Assembly: GCF_014212175.1 (NCBI RefSeq)
Contig: NZ_JACJVR010000052.1
Location: forward strand, 1 to 64,000
DNA: 64,000 bases
DNA from: Cohnella xylanilytica
GTDB lineage: Bacteria > Bacillota > Bacilli > Paenibacillales > Paenibacillaceae
Reading direction: 5' to 3'
Of this stretch, positions 19,322 to 27,538 are shown one piece after another. The notes beneath the pieces are model-generated. The model made no database searches. It was not told where the DNA came from and worked only from the letters and a program-made list of their open reading frames with translations. Made by a program: the position numbers and the translations under genes. The first letter of the stretch is position 1. Every line of letters starts with the position of its first letter.

Positions 19322-19924
19322 TCACTGTATTGTCAGCATGTCGAACTTCTCGGATACATACCGATCATGGGTTGCCGTATGCTCTACAAGCTGCAGGGCG
19401 AGCTCCTGGACGCTCTCAGGGGTCATGTCAGGCAATGACGCTATACGGGCTTCAAGCCATCCTGTCGGGTCATGCTCAGCCCTGCTCAGGCTCCATATAA
19501 GGCCGCGGTCATTGGTCTGTACCGTAACTGGCTCGAAGTCCTCGAAGCGGCTCACACGGGCTATGGCGAAGCGTCCGAAGCGATCCATGCCGGCGAAGTG
19601 GAACGTCACATCCATCGTATCCTTCGGTACCCCTGCGGATAGCCTGCCTTTAATTATCCTGCTGAACATGGTTGCGACTTCTTCCACAGGAGAGTTGACG
19701 TCGATGAGGTAGCTACATTCCTTTATCAGCTGCTCGGCTGATCCCCGGAACATACCCGCTCCAACTGGAATGTATATCCCCGCAAACGTACAGACGACTT
19801 TGCTGTTAATCTGGTGAATCTTCCGAACGTCGTCCAGCTGAACGCCGGACTCGAGCTGTGTGCGTCGCCGATCGGCTACGGCTACCGCAAACTCCTTCGT
19901 TGCGAATACGGCTGCCAGGGTCAT
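19322..19924 (-). CDS. Proteasome/HslV-like Ntn-hydrolase
   Basis: The 200-residue protein begins MTLAAVFATKEFAVAVADRR and continues with RKIHQINSKVVCTFAG. After removal of Met, the Thr would be residue 1, with Asp at 17 and Lys at 34, close to T1, D17 and K33 of proteasome beta subunits, and the ADRR and FAG blocks also fit. I infer an N-terminal-nucleophile peptidase; its substrate is unknown. Its ATG overlaps the preceding stop by one base (TAATG), behind GGGGAGG. It sits where a phage would have tail or lysis genes. Confidence 0.6.
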   Translation of the reverse strand: MTLAAVFATKEFAVAVADRRRTQLESGVQLDDVRKIHQINSKVVCTFAGIYIPVGAGMFRGSAEQLIKECSYLIDVNSPVEEVATMFSRIIKGRLSAGVPKDTMDVTFHFAGMDRFGRFAIARVSRFEDFEPVTVQTNDRGLIWSLSRAEHDPTGWLEARIASLPDMTPESVQELALQLVEHTATHDRYVSEKFDMLTIQ

Positions 19925-20484
19925 TAGTAATTACCTCCCCCACGGCTGGTCACGAACAGTTGAACGGCTACGTTTGCGACGATCCGGCCGAGCGAGTTCG
20001 GTGTAATTTCGATTTCGTGCCATTGGCCGCGCTGGATCTTCCCTTCAGCGTCCTTGGCCAAGTACGGTATCAGGTCAAGGTCACTTTCGCTTGTTCCTAC
20101 GCCTGGGACTGTGTTTCCGTCTACCTTCAGCGTGACGGCCGTCGGCGTCGGTCCTTCATAGATGCCATATTCCAGCGGGTGAACATGGGGCGGCAGGTTG
20201 AGGGTGTGTTCATGGTCGATAAAGTGCGCATGGCTGTAGACGTCGTGTTCATGGTTCGGCAGCGTAACAGTCGCGCCGTCGCTTGTTGTCATCACCGCAC
20301 CACCGCCACCAGTTGCCATCCCTCTAACCTTCGATCCGCCCAGGATTAAGCCACCAGTAATCAAGTTGTTCCCCTGCTTTACGGAACCGTTCCCGTCAAC
20401 GATGTAACTGTTGCCGTCCTGGATCGTCGTTACAACACCGCCGCCGGCTGCGACGCCTCTCGAATAACAGTGCCAGAGATTCAT
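19924..20484 (-). CDS. Stand-alone fibre-tip-like protein with HxH motifs
   Basis: The 186-residue protein has a Gly-rich N-terminus with turns (about 10-65), then a His-rich segment (LPNHEHDVYSHAHFIDHEHT and PPHVH), then EYGIYEGPTPTAVTLKVDG. HxH strings followed by YGIYE occur at the C-terminal tips of phage tail fibres and tail-associated proteins, where the histidines often bind metal in a trimer. Here the module stands alone in an element without tail genes. Its start overlaps the preceding small gene by 4 nt. Confidence 0.6.
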   Translation of the reverse strand: MNLWHCYSRGVAAGGGVVTTIQDGNSYIVDGNGSVKQGNNLITGGLILGGSKVRGMATGGGGAVMTTSDGATVTLPNHEHDVYSHAHFIDHEHTLNLPPHVHPLEYGIYEGPTPTAVTLKVDGNTVPGVGTSESDLDLIPYLAKDAEGKIQRGQWHEIEITPNSLGRIVANVAVQLFVTSRGGGNY

Positions 20485-20699
20485 GCTCTTCCCTCCGATT
20501 TAACGAATTCAACAATCGCCCGGCGGAAATCATTAAGGGCATAGAACACCTGTCTGCTGATTTCTTCCATGTCGCGCTTCGTCAGTTGATCCCCATCGTG
20601 GCTTTGCTCGAACGTATCGAGATTGAATTTCATCTCCGTATTGAACCTATTTACAACCTCTTGAAGCTTGGTATCGAGTTCATTAAATTTCATACCCAT
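20481..20699 (-). CDS. Small hypothetical satellite protein
   Basis: The 72-residue protein is helical in pattern (LDTKLQEVVNRFNTEMKF and DMEEISRQVFYALNDFRRA) and could form a coiled coil. AAAGGGGAC precedes the ATG. It lies between the head-closure gene and the fibre-tip gene. No family is recognised. Confidence 0.6.
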   Translation of the reverse strand: MGMKFNELDTKLQEVVNRFNTEMKFNLDTFEQSHDGDQLTKRDMEEISRQVFYALNDFRRAIVEFVKSEGRA

Positions 20700-20707
20700 C
20701 GTCCCCT

Positions 20708-21040
20708 TTAGTTAAGTTTATAAGCATGGATTTTCAGTTCGCGTTTGTATCCTTCAAAATCGTCGATTCTTGAAATGTTGTAATCTTCCCCTCGGAAGCG
20801 AATCATCATGGATGAATCAACATCATCTCTCCAATTTACATGGAAGATTGCATCCACTCTGTAATTCGTCGCTGCCGCTTCGTAGAATTCTTTCGCCGAC
20901 GCTTGTCGGTAATAAGCCCATATGTTTTCACCGCCAGTTATGGGCTCCCAGGACTCAACTGGAATTCCCTCGGGGTCCACTTTTTGGATTTTCCCGAGGA
21001 TTGAGATTTTTTTATCTCGTTTCTGTTGTGATGGGGCCAC
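20708..21040 (-). CDS. Phage head closure/head-tail adaptor protein
   Basis: The 110 residues match the head-tail joining pattern: an N-terminal beta strand with KISILGK, then WAYYRQASAKEFYEAAA and the C-terminal IRFRGEDYNISRIDDFEGYKRELKIHAY. Such proteins (SPP1 gp16 type) close the filled head and give the tail docking surface. The start is GTG with AAGGAGG upstream. It follows the large terminase by 16 nt. Confidence 0.78.
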   Translation of the reverse strand: MAPSQQKRDKKISILGKIQKVDPEGIPVESWEPITGGENIWAYYRQASAKEFYEAAATNYRVDAIFHVNWRDDVDSSMMIRFRGEDYNISRIDDFEGYKRELKIHAYKLN

Positions 21041-21056
21041 CCTCTTACCTCCTTCC

Positions 21057-22697
21057 CTACAAGGCTCTTACGAACTCTTCATAGTGCTCGAACAGGCCAA
21101 CATAGGCGTCCAACATGGAGGCCATGCCATCGATTCGCATTTTCGCCGCCTGGTTCTTGACTGGAACGATGTTCCCGTTGCGGTCGGTCTGGATGCCGGT
21201 GTTCGTCAGGCACCATTTCAGGATCGGGTTGTTGTTGTAATTGATTCGCTTCGCCTGAAGGTCGGCGCCCATCATCTGCATCGGCAAGCTTAATGTCTTC
21301 GCCCCCTGGATGCATCGTTCCATCTTAAATCCGTGCTGCTCCATCTCCTCGACCCAATACTTCGCGCTGTAGCTGTCATAATAGACCCACAGAGGCGTGA
21401 TGCCGTGCTCGTTGACCATTTCAAGGAACCATGCTGTCACGTCCGCATAATTGATGCTGTTGCCGTTACAGAGCCGTAAAAGCCCTTTCTGGAGCCACTT
21501 ATCGTACGGAATCTTATCCATCTGAACACGCTTCTCGAAGCTTGCACGCGGCAGCCAGTACATCTGGTGAACAAATCTCTGTTGCGTCTCCTTGTCCATC
21601 ATCAAGAGCGTGGCCGCGGTTAAGTCAGTCGTGATAGACAGGTCGGCGCCGCCGATCGCATAGCAGTTCTTGAATCTAGAGATGTCGAAAGTATCCTCGT
21701 TATTGATGTCGTCGAACGTGAGCCATGCGCTGGCGATCGTGTCCCTGACGTTGAAGTCCTTGGTTAGAACGCCGCTAATGTCGTTCGGGCTGTTCTTGGC
21801 TTTCTCGACTTTCCGGGAAAGGTCATCCCGCTTCTTGATCGTGCCGAGACCGGGATTCGCCTTCTCCCACATCGCTGTGTCTGTCCATTCCTCGCGCTCG
21901 TCCAGCTCGTACAGGATCGGAAGGAAGCTGTCGTCCTGGAACTTCCCATCTACCACGTTGACGGCGTAGGCGTACATATCATCGAAGATGCACTCCCTGA
22001 CCGTACCGGCCGTGGTAATCATAATGAGGAGCGGCTGTCTGCGGGCGCTCTGGCTCTGTTTCATGACTTCGTACAGGTTCCGGTCTGTCACGCCGTGGAG
22101 CTCGTCCATAATGACGCAGTGGGCGTTCAGGCCGTCCAGAGTGTTGCTGTTCTTCCCTAGCGGCTGGAACTTGCTCATGGTGAGCGGGAAATATAGATCG
22201 CTCTTGCGCTTCTTGATGTGCTTGGAGAGGTCCGGGCTCTGCTTGATCATGTTGTGCGTCTCATCGAACAGGATCCGGGCTTGATCGCGTTTTGTAGCCG
22301 TGCTGTAGACCTCCGCGCCGCCTTCTCCGTCCGCGACCATCATGTAAGCCGCGATGCCGGCCAGCATGGTTGACTTCCCGTTCTTCCGCGCCACATAGAA
22401 CAGGCTCTCCCGGTAGCGTCGAAGTCCTGTACCAGAGTCAATGAAGCCGAACAGAGCAGCAATATAGGCTTTCTGGAACATTTCGAGGAGAACAGGCTGC
22501 CCCGCCCATTCTCCCTTGCTGTGCTTGCAGAACGCCTCGATAAACTCGATAGGCTTATTCGCCTTGGCCTCGTCGAATACGTATTTGCCCGGGTTTCTGA
22601 TTTCTTCCACCAGTCGCTGATATTGCTTCTGCACCCGCTTGGAGACGGTCGCCCTTCCCGCCTCGATCTCTTCCCAATAGGCAAGAACCCAGTTCAT
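21057..22697 (-). CDS. terL: Terminase large subunit
   Basis: TerL is the ATPase and nuclease that pumps DNA into the prohead. The 546-residue protein has an atypical Walker A (YVARKNGKST), a Walker B (HCVIMDELHG), the coupling region LLIMITTAG and a C-terminal RuvC-like nuclease domain beginning IGGADLSITTDLTAATLL. The length and motifs are those of the HK97-type Terminase_1 family. Its start overlaps TerS by 4 nt. Confidence 0.93.
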   Translation of the reverse strand: MNWVLAYWEEIEAGRATVSKRVQKQYQRLVEEIRNPGKYVFDEAKANKPIEFIEAFCKHSKGEWAGQPVLLEMFQKAYIAALFGFIDSGTGLRRYRESLFYVARKNGKSTMLAGIAAYMMVADGEGGAEVYSTATKRDQARILFDETHNMIKQSPDLSKHIKKRKSDLYFPLTMSKFQPLGKNSNTLDGLNAHCVIMDELHGVTDRNLYEVMKQSQSARRQPLLIMITTAGTVRECIFDDMYAYAVNVVDGKFQDDSFLPILYELDEREEWTDTAMWEKANPGLGTIKKRDDLSRKVEKAKNSPNDISGVLTKDFNVRDTIASAWLTFDDINNEDTFDISRFKNCYAIGGADLSITTDLTAATLLMMDKETQQRFVHQMYWLPRASFEKRVQMDKIPYDKWLQKGLLRLCNGNSINYADVTAWFLEMVNEHGITPLWVYYDSYSAKYWVEEMEQHGFKMERCIQGAKTLSLPMQMMGADLQAKRINYNNNPILKWCLTNTGIQTDRNGNIVPVKNQAAKMRIDGMASMLDAYVGLFEHYEEFVRAL

Positions 22698-23035
22698 TTA
22701 ATGAATTCAAGCAGCGGGTCTTTGGTAGGTACAGCATTTGCGGGCGGAAGAAGATCGGCGAGCTGCTTCGAGAGGAGACTGAACCGCTGGACGGTCGTGT
22801 TGTAAGCCTTAAGCGCCGGATGCTCGCGAAGGAACTCCTGCGCCCCTTGCTTGAACATGGCCGTCGGCCCTTCCTTCTCTACCTGCTCCTTTAGCGTTGA
22901 AAGGGTCTTCTGCATGAAGACGAGCTCGTTGTATAGACTTTGCGCGAGAGCCTGACGTTCTTTGGGGATGTCCTTCATGCTCGCTTTAAGTTTCTTCATT
23001 TCCGCCGAAACGTCCGCGACATTCTGCGATCTCAT
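22694..23035 (-). CDS. terS: Terminase small subunit
   Basis: The 113-residue protein is almost wholly helical. A central segment (about 24-55) is coiled coil, and a C-terminal part YNTTVQRFSLLSKQLADLLP resembles small terminases of the P27-like group. TerS recognises the packaging site. AAAGGAGTG lies upstream of the ATG. The only gap in the packaging block, 23036-23087, lies directly before it. Confidence 0.78.
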   Translation of the reverse strand: MRSQNVADVSAEMKKLKASMKDIPKERQALAQSLYNELVFMQKTLSTLKEQVEKEGPTAMFKQGAQEFLREHPALKAYNTTVQRFSLLSKQLADLLPPANAVPTKDPLLEFIK

Positions 23036-23087
23036 GGAATCACTCCTTTACTATTTATAGTGACTAACCCACCCTTAATACGATTTC

Positions 23088-23447
23088 TCATAGAGGGGCT
23101 TCAAAAGGGGCCGCGCCGGTCACAGAAATCTGCCTGCTCGTTCGTAAACCGGGGGGGACCGGTACAAGGTTGCCGTTCGCGTCGAATGTCAGCCCCTCGG
23201 CGCATACCTCAGCCTCTGCAAAGTGTTCGTGCTGGTGACAAGTTCGGCAGACCGCCTCCAGGTTGTCCCAGCTTAGCGTGACACTTGGATCATGGATGTT
23301 CTGAGGCGTGATGTATGTCTTGTGATGGCATATCTCAGCCAATCCCCCGCACCGCTCACAGATGTAGTTCCTACTCGCCATATAAGCGTTCCGGCACTTG
23401 ATCCACGCTGCGCTATGGTAGAACGCCTTGGCGTATTCCTGCGCCAT
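23088..23447 (-). CDS. HNH endonuclease of the packaging module
   Basis: The 119-residue protein has the zinc-binding HNH layout: CERCGGLAEICHHK, then LSWDNLEAVCRTCHQHEH. In HK97-type phages an HNH protein works with the terminase at cos sites, so its presence beside TerS suggests cos packaging. Its ATG overlaps the connector gene stop as TAATG. Confidence 0.9.
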   Translation of the reverse strand: MAQEYAKAFYHSAAWIKCRNAYMASRNYICERCGGLAEICHHKTYITPQNIHDPSVTLSWDNLEAVCRTCHQHEHFAEAEVCAEGLTFDANGNLVPVPPGLRTSRQISVTGAAPFEAPL

Positions 23448-23725
23448 TATTCCAACGTCCTTCCGATTGCTGTCAGTCCCACGAGAAGACTGTCAATCGT
23501 GCGCTTTAAGCGTTCGGTATCCGGTCCCTGCTCGTAGTACCAGAGCTGTAGGATAAACTTCGCGATGGTCTGCGCCAATGGATGCACCGGCTCCGTATCC
23601 CACGATCTGCCCGTGCTCACTTCCAGATAGGACGGAATCGAATCGATCAGCGCTTGAATGATGTTATCGTTGTCTGTTCCATCGAGTCTAAGCGCTTCTC
23701 TACCTTCTTTAAGAGTAATCAGCAT
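23447..23725 (-). CDS. Head-tail connector protein (gp6-like)
   Basis: The 92-residue protein has the pattern LKEGREALRLDGTDNDNIIQ, then IPSYLEVSTGRSW and a final helical block, as in HK97 gp6-type DNA packaging proteins that form the ring below the portal. It follows the capsid gene and a hairpin. Confidence 0.8.
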   Translation of the reverse strand: MLITLKEGREALRLDGTDNDNIIQALIDSIPSYLEVSTGRSWDTEPVHPLAQTIAKFILQLWYYEQGPDTERLKRTIDSLLVGLTAIGRTLE

Positions 23726-23744
23726 TTGAATTCACTCCCTTGTG

Positions 23745-23777
23745 AAAAGGGAACCAGCGTCTTCGCTGATCCCCTTC
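23745..23777 (-). terminator. Hairpin between capsid and connector genes
   Basis: On the minus strand AAGGGGATCAGCG pairs with CGCTGGTTCCCTT around AAGA, followed by TTC. It may lower transcription of the genes after the capsid or stabilise the capsid mRNA. Confidence 0.55.
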
Positions 23778-23815
23778 TTGTTTGCATTTCCGAAATTCGG
23801 AACCGCAATTTGTTG

Positions 23816-25045
23816 TTATGCCGCAGACTCCGACAGCTTGATGAACGCTTCGTCGATAAGCGGCTTCGTGTCAGCGATCGCCAATGCGCGGTAGTCGATC
23901 AGACCGTTTTTGAAGCTCGACTCCCGGGAAACTTCGATCAGGATGCCTTGCGGGATGTTGTACCCCATGTAATTGAAGTTGCCCAGCACGATCGTGCCGT
24001 CTTCGATGTTGTCGTCGATGGTGACCGGTTTGCCTAGGATATATCCGATTTCTTCGTTCTTCGGATCGGAGATGAAGATCGGCCGGCCGTTGGCGTCCAC
24101 GATGCTGTAGACGTTGTTGTAGAGTGTCGCGTTGCTCATGGCGAACCGCGCACCGGCTCCGTATCCGCGCTTGAGCATCCCCATCATCTTCGTGAAGTCC
24201 GTATACTTCGGAATCTGGCCGTTCGCATAGGTGAAGCTATTGGATGCATTCCACGTAATGCCCGACAAAACGCCGGTGCCCTGACCGCTTCCAGTTCCAT
24301 TCACCAGAGAGTCGGCGATTGCCTCCATGACGCTGTTGCTCAGCTCGTCGATGATGTAGGCTTCGAATGCGGTAATGCTCATGCGGCGAACGGTAGCGCT
24401 CATCGACATGATCTTCAGCAGCTCATAGCCAGCGAAGGAGACATATGCCGTCGTCGCCTTCTCGCTCTCGACGTCCGCGCCTTCAACGTGCCAGGCAGCT
24501 TTACTCGTCGGGGTACCGATCGGGACGCGGAGATTCGTCGGAATGTTGAAGTTCCGGCATACGCTGATGAGGCCGCCCATCTTCCGGGCCTTGCTGATGA
24601 TCTCGTTCAGCGTGGTCGTCGGCAGGACCGCGGCGCTGTCTGTGGTCGTGTTGAACGCGTCAGCGCGGCGCTCGGTGCCCACAAGCTCCATAGCCCGCTT
24701 GTAGGTTCGGGATTCGCCTTCATTCAGCTTCTGGCCCAGCAGCGTCTTGAAGAATGCGCTGCGGTACTCGTCGGTGGCGAACACGTCGCCTTCCGGATCG
24801 CGTTGGGTTTGCTGTTGGAAGTTCATGCCCGTGATCGGGTTGAACCCGGCGCCGGCTCCTGTGCTGCGCTGTTCGATATTTGCCTTGGCTTCCTTAAGGC
24901 CGTCCAGTTCGATGTTCAGCGACGCGATGTCGGCGTTTGGATCGCTGTCGACCAATTGGCCGATTTCTGCGGCTCGCTTCTCGAGGTCGGCGATGCTATG
25001 GTTGCGATAGTGGTTGAATGCTTCTGCTACGGTTTTGAATTTCAT
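23816..25045 (-). CDS. HK97-family major capsid protein
   Basis: The 409-residue protein has an N-terminal coiled-coil scaffold (delta) domain (about 1-75, ending in Gln-rich NFQQQTQRDPEG) that the prohead protease would remove. The HK97 fold follows: DSAAVLPTTTLNEIISKAR, VPIGTPTSKAAWHVEGADV, SFAGYELLKIMSMSATVRR and the AFEAYIIDELSNSVMEAIAD helix. It lies just before the protease gene on the coding strand's downstream side, in standard head-gene order. Confidence 0.93.
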   Translation of the reverse strand: MKFKTVAEAFNHYRNHSIADLEKRAAEIGQLVDSDPNADIASLNIELDGLKEAKANIEQRSTGAGAGFNPITGMNFQQQTQRDPEGDVFATDEYRSAFFKTLLGQKLNEGESRTYKRAMELVGTERRADAFNTTTDSAAVLPTTTLNEIISKARKMGGLISVCRNFNIPTNLRVPIGTPTSKAAWHVEGADVESEKATTAYVSFAGYELLKIMSMSATVRRMSITAFEAYIIDELSNSVMEAIADSLVNGTGSGQGTGVLSGITWNASNSFTYANGQIPKYTDFTKMMGMLKRGYGAGARFAMSNATLYNNVYSIVDANGRPIFISDPKNEEIGYILGKPVTIDDNIEDGTIVLGNFNYMGYNIPQGILIEVSRESSFKNGLIDYRALAIADTKPLIDEAFIKLSESAA

Positions 25046-25051
25046 GGCGTG

Positions 25052-25630
25052 TTACACGCTCCTCTTGAGAATTTGGTTGATCTTGATTCGTGCTGCAGCT
25101 CGTTCGGGATCCTTGAGCTTTGCCCAGGTCCCTTCAATCGCTGCCCGGGCTTCTACGCTCGTTTGAGGATAGGCCGGGAAAGGGCAAATAGAAAACTCAT
25201 ATACTTTTTCAATCTTGGTAATCGTCCTGGTGTTCGTCTTTGCGTCAAAGTGGCTGCCGCCTTCTGGTACTTTGAAAGCAAATGACATGCCGGAAAGGTC
25301 GCCGCGCTTTACTGCCGTATAAACGCTTTTGCCTTCCTCTGTTTCTGGAAGCTCTGCGGTCATGGTCAGCCCTGCCGGGTCTGCTTGGAACCGCATTGTT
25401 CGTGGTGTACGGGCCAAAGGGATTTTACTCACGTCATGGTTGTACAGTAGGCGAATGTCGGATAAATCCGCACCGTCTAAAGCCCCGGACCGTATAACCT
25501 CGGTGTACTCTCCAAAAACGTCTTTTATGGTGGTCGGCTGATCGTACACAATCGGTCTACCACTTAGAATAAGGCTGCTTTCTCCTGCCGGATCGGCTGC
25601 TCTTAGTTCTGCTACTCTTAGTTCCTTCAT
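25052..25630 (-). CDS. HK97-family prohead protease
   Basis: The 192-residue serine protease removes the capsid delta domain during head maturation. Catalytic candidates are H65 in LLYNHD and S116 in GDLSGMSFAFKV, within the family frame GRPIVYD and VYEFSICPFPAYPQTSVEAR. The ATG overlaps the stop of a possible 23-codon frame (GAATGAAGG). Confidence 0.92.
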   Translation of the reverse strand: MKELRVAELRAADPAGESSLILSGRPIVYDQPTTIKDVFGEYTEVIRSGALDGADLSDIRLLYNHDVSKIPLARTPRTMRFQADPAGLTMTAELPETEEGKSVYTAVKRGDLSGMSFAFKVPEGGSHFDAKTNTRTITKIEKVYEFSICPFPAYPQTSVEARAAIEGTWAKLKDPERAAARIKINQILKRSV

Positions 25631-25698
25631 TCCTGGTTCCCCTCGCTTTCGCTCAATTCTAGCTCTAGCTCCCTGATGATTTCCTCCAACCTACTCAT
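25627..25698 (-). CDS. Possible 23-residue acidic peptide between portal and protease
   Basis: The ATG at 25698 overlaps the portal stop, and the TGA overlaps the protease ATG. The peptide MSRLEEIIRELELELSESEG would be an acidic helix. It may serve only to couple translation. No family is recognised. Confidence 0.35.
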   Translation of the reverse strand: MSRLEEIIRELELELSESEGNQE

Positions 25699-26899
25699 TA
25701 CCCGTGCCCTCCTGGTTCGGTAGGTCATCGTTTAGTTGGTACTGGTCGGCCTTCTCCGCATTGACCACGTTCAAGGTCTGAAGTCTGCGGTCGCCGTCCT
25801 CTACCGGGGGAAGATTCAATATGTCTAACGCCTGGTTGATGGTGAACAGCCCAAGCGGCATTAGTTCCTTGAGGATATTCGTCTTGGTCGCGTTGCTGGC
25901 GAATTGGAGCCGGTTGGCCTCGAAGATGATCGAATTGCCGAATGCCTTCTCCCGCTGCGTAAACAGCTTGTCCGTCAACTCCAGCGAGAATTGGACAGCT
26001 AGCGGTTCAATCACGCTTTCATAGAAGGCGGCCCACTCGTCCTCCGTGTAGGTGCTGTTCACGATCTTTTCGCTGATCCCCAGGTACTCGTAAATCTTGG
26101 TTTTGACCGCGGTAAGCTGCTTCTCGTCAATGGCGACTGGTTTCGGATCAAGCGGGATATAATCGGCCTTTTGGTCGATAGCCGCGATGCCCCCGTTGTT
26201 GCTCACCGTCAGGTAATCGTTGATGAACGCTTCCTTTTCGGCCTTGAGCTTATCCGGAGCGATGACTTGATTGAATTTCAGCAGCCCGCGGATCGTCGCT
26301 CCCGCCTTGATCGCGTTCTCCATTCCCTCGCTTTGGGTATGCGCCAGGTCCAGCGCCGGGAGAATGGCTGTGTTCGCCTCACCTAACAGGTCGTTGGAGT
26401 TGAAGAACCGGCGAGTGACGAACACTTCGGAGAACGGCAACGTGAACTTTTGCCCGCCGGCCAGAATGAACGCGCAGTAGAGCGTTCCAGCTCCGTCCAC
26501 GACGTATTCCATGCTTTGCGGACGGACCGGCCAGATGCCGATAAGGTTGCCGCGCTCGTCCTTCTGGAGATAGGCGAAGGCGTTGCTATGAAGGTAGTAG
26601 TGCGTGACCAGCTTATAAATCAGGTCATAAGCCGTCATGTACGGATTCGGTCGAACTTGCAGCAGATAGTTCAAGCTGCTGTCTCCCGTCTTCCGCCGTT
26701 GCTCCGAAGTGACGACGTGCGTCCCTCGGAGCTTCGCCGCGTTCCGAGCGATTGCGTCCACGGCAGCGCGGTAGATGTCGCTTTCGTAGGCGTCACCGCT
26801 GAATGGCGTGAAGAACGCAGGGCCGCCGCTCATAACCTCGACACTCGTCGTCTGCTGCTCTCGCCTTCGCCCGAAGATTCGGCTTAATAAGCCTGCCAT
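25691..26899 (-). CDS. HK97-family phage portal protein
   Basis: The portal is the dodecameric entry ring for DNA. The 402-residue protein begins MAGLLSRIFGRRR and shows portal blocks SDIYRAAVDAIARNAAKL, PNPYMTAYDLIYKLVTHYYLHSNAF, FFNSNDLLGEANTAI and YLGISEKIVNSTYTEDEWAAFY. The ATG at 26899 is preferred to that at 26923 because it has GGGAG upstream and because the predicted transcript would start at about 26923. Confidence 0.93.
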   Translation of the reverse strand: MAGLLSRIFGRRREQQTTSVEVMSGGPAFFTPFSGDAYESDIYRAAVDAIARNAAKLRGTHVVTSEQRRKTGDSSLNYLLQVRPNPYMTAYDLIYKLVTHYYLHSNAFAYLQKDERGNLIGIWPVRPQSMEYVVDGAGTLYCAFILAGGQKFTLPFSEVFVTRRFFNSNDLLGEANTAILPALDLAHTQSEGMENAIKAGATIRGLLKFNQVIAPDKLKAEKEAFINDYLTVSNNGGIAAIDQKADYIPLDPKPVAIDEKQLTAVKTKIYEYLGISEKIVNSTYTEDEWAAFYESVIEPLAVQFSLELTDKLFTQREKAFGNSIIFEANRLQFASNATKTNILKELMPLGLFTINQALDILNLPPVEDGDRRLQTLNVVNAEKADQYQLNDDLPNQEGTGNE

Positions 26900-26929
26900 C
26901 CCATCAACTCCCTGTAATATCATTTTAGC

Positions 26930-26957
26930 ATTATATTTAAAAACTATCGATAGTAAA
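26930..26957 (-). promoter_or_regulatory. Candidate late promoter of the satellite head genes, with operator
   Basis: TTTACT (26952-26957), a 16-nt spacer and TATAAT (26930-26935) on the minus strand. A perfect 12-bp palindrome ACTATCGATAGT (26943-26954) overlaps the -35. The 9-mer AACTATCGA occurs at 26942-26950 and again at 26973-26981, 31 bp apart, three helical turns. This is the expected target zone for the ArpU-like or another satellite regulator. Confidence 0.55.
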
Positions 26958-27054
26958 TATGTTATAGGTATTAACTATCGAAAAAGGACATTGGAATAAT
27001 TTTTGGAATAATCCGCGTTAATTTTGACGTCTTGGTTGTATTTTTCTCGTTTTT

Positions 27055-27525
27055 TTAGCGATATGGTTGTATCGATGCTCCGCCGCCCTCGCTGCCTCCC
27101 TCTTTCGTCACCACGAGCCCAAGAATCAGGGATAAGCGGAGGAGCGCGTCAGACTTAATGCGCCGGTAGTGCCGCTCGCTATATCCAAGATCAAGTGCCA
27201 GATCAGTGTCGGAGACGAAGTCATCATCGATGTATCGCTTGCGAATCAGGCTTTGATGAAGCGTTCCTAGCCGTGCCACGGCCTTTTCTACGCGTTCTAT
27301 GTGCCTTCTGCGGCGTTCTGTCTCTTCGAGGTTGCGAAGGGCTACAGAAGCCGTTGAATCGCTCACTGTGCCCGTGTATCCGTGATAGCGCACTTCGTAT
27401 GATTGCGTGATCTGCGGTTCAATCGGAATGTACTCGGTGACTTTGTATTCTCGGACTCGCTTTAGATACTCTTCCGTTCTTGCTTTCGTCGCCTGCTTGT
27501 CCAAATTGATTGCGTAGGTTTCCAT
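27055..27525 (-). CDS. ArpU-family phage transcriptional regulator
   Basis: ArpU-type proteins switch on late or lysis genes of Gram-positive phages. The protein, 156 residues from METYAINLDKQ, has a helical N-terminus and a C-terminal sigma-like helix-turn-helix (RYIDDDFVSDTDLALDLGYS, then ERHYRRIKSDALLRL). The ATG at 27525 is chosen because GGTGAGG precedes it; the longer frame from 27576 lies inside the previous gene. It is immediately upstream of the candidate late promoter. Confidence 0.75.
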   Translation of the reverse strand: METYAINLDKQATKARTEEYLKRVREYKVTEYIPIEPQITQSYEVRYHGYTGTVSDSTASVALRNLEETERRRRHIERVEKAVARLGTLHQSLIRKRYIDDDFVSDTDLALDLGYSERHYRRIKSDALLRLSLILGLVVTKEGGSEGGGASIQPYR

Positions 27526-27538
27526 CACCTCACCAGCC

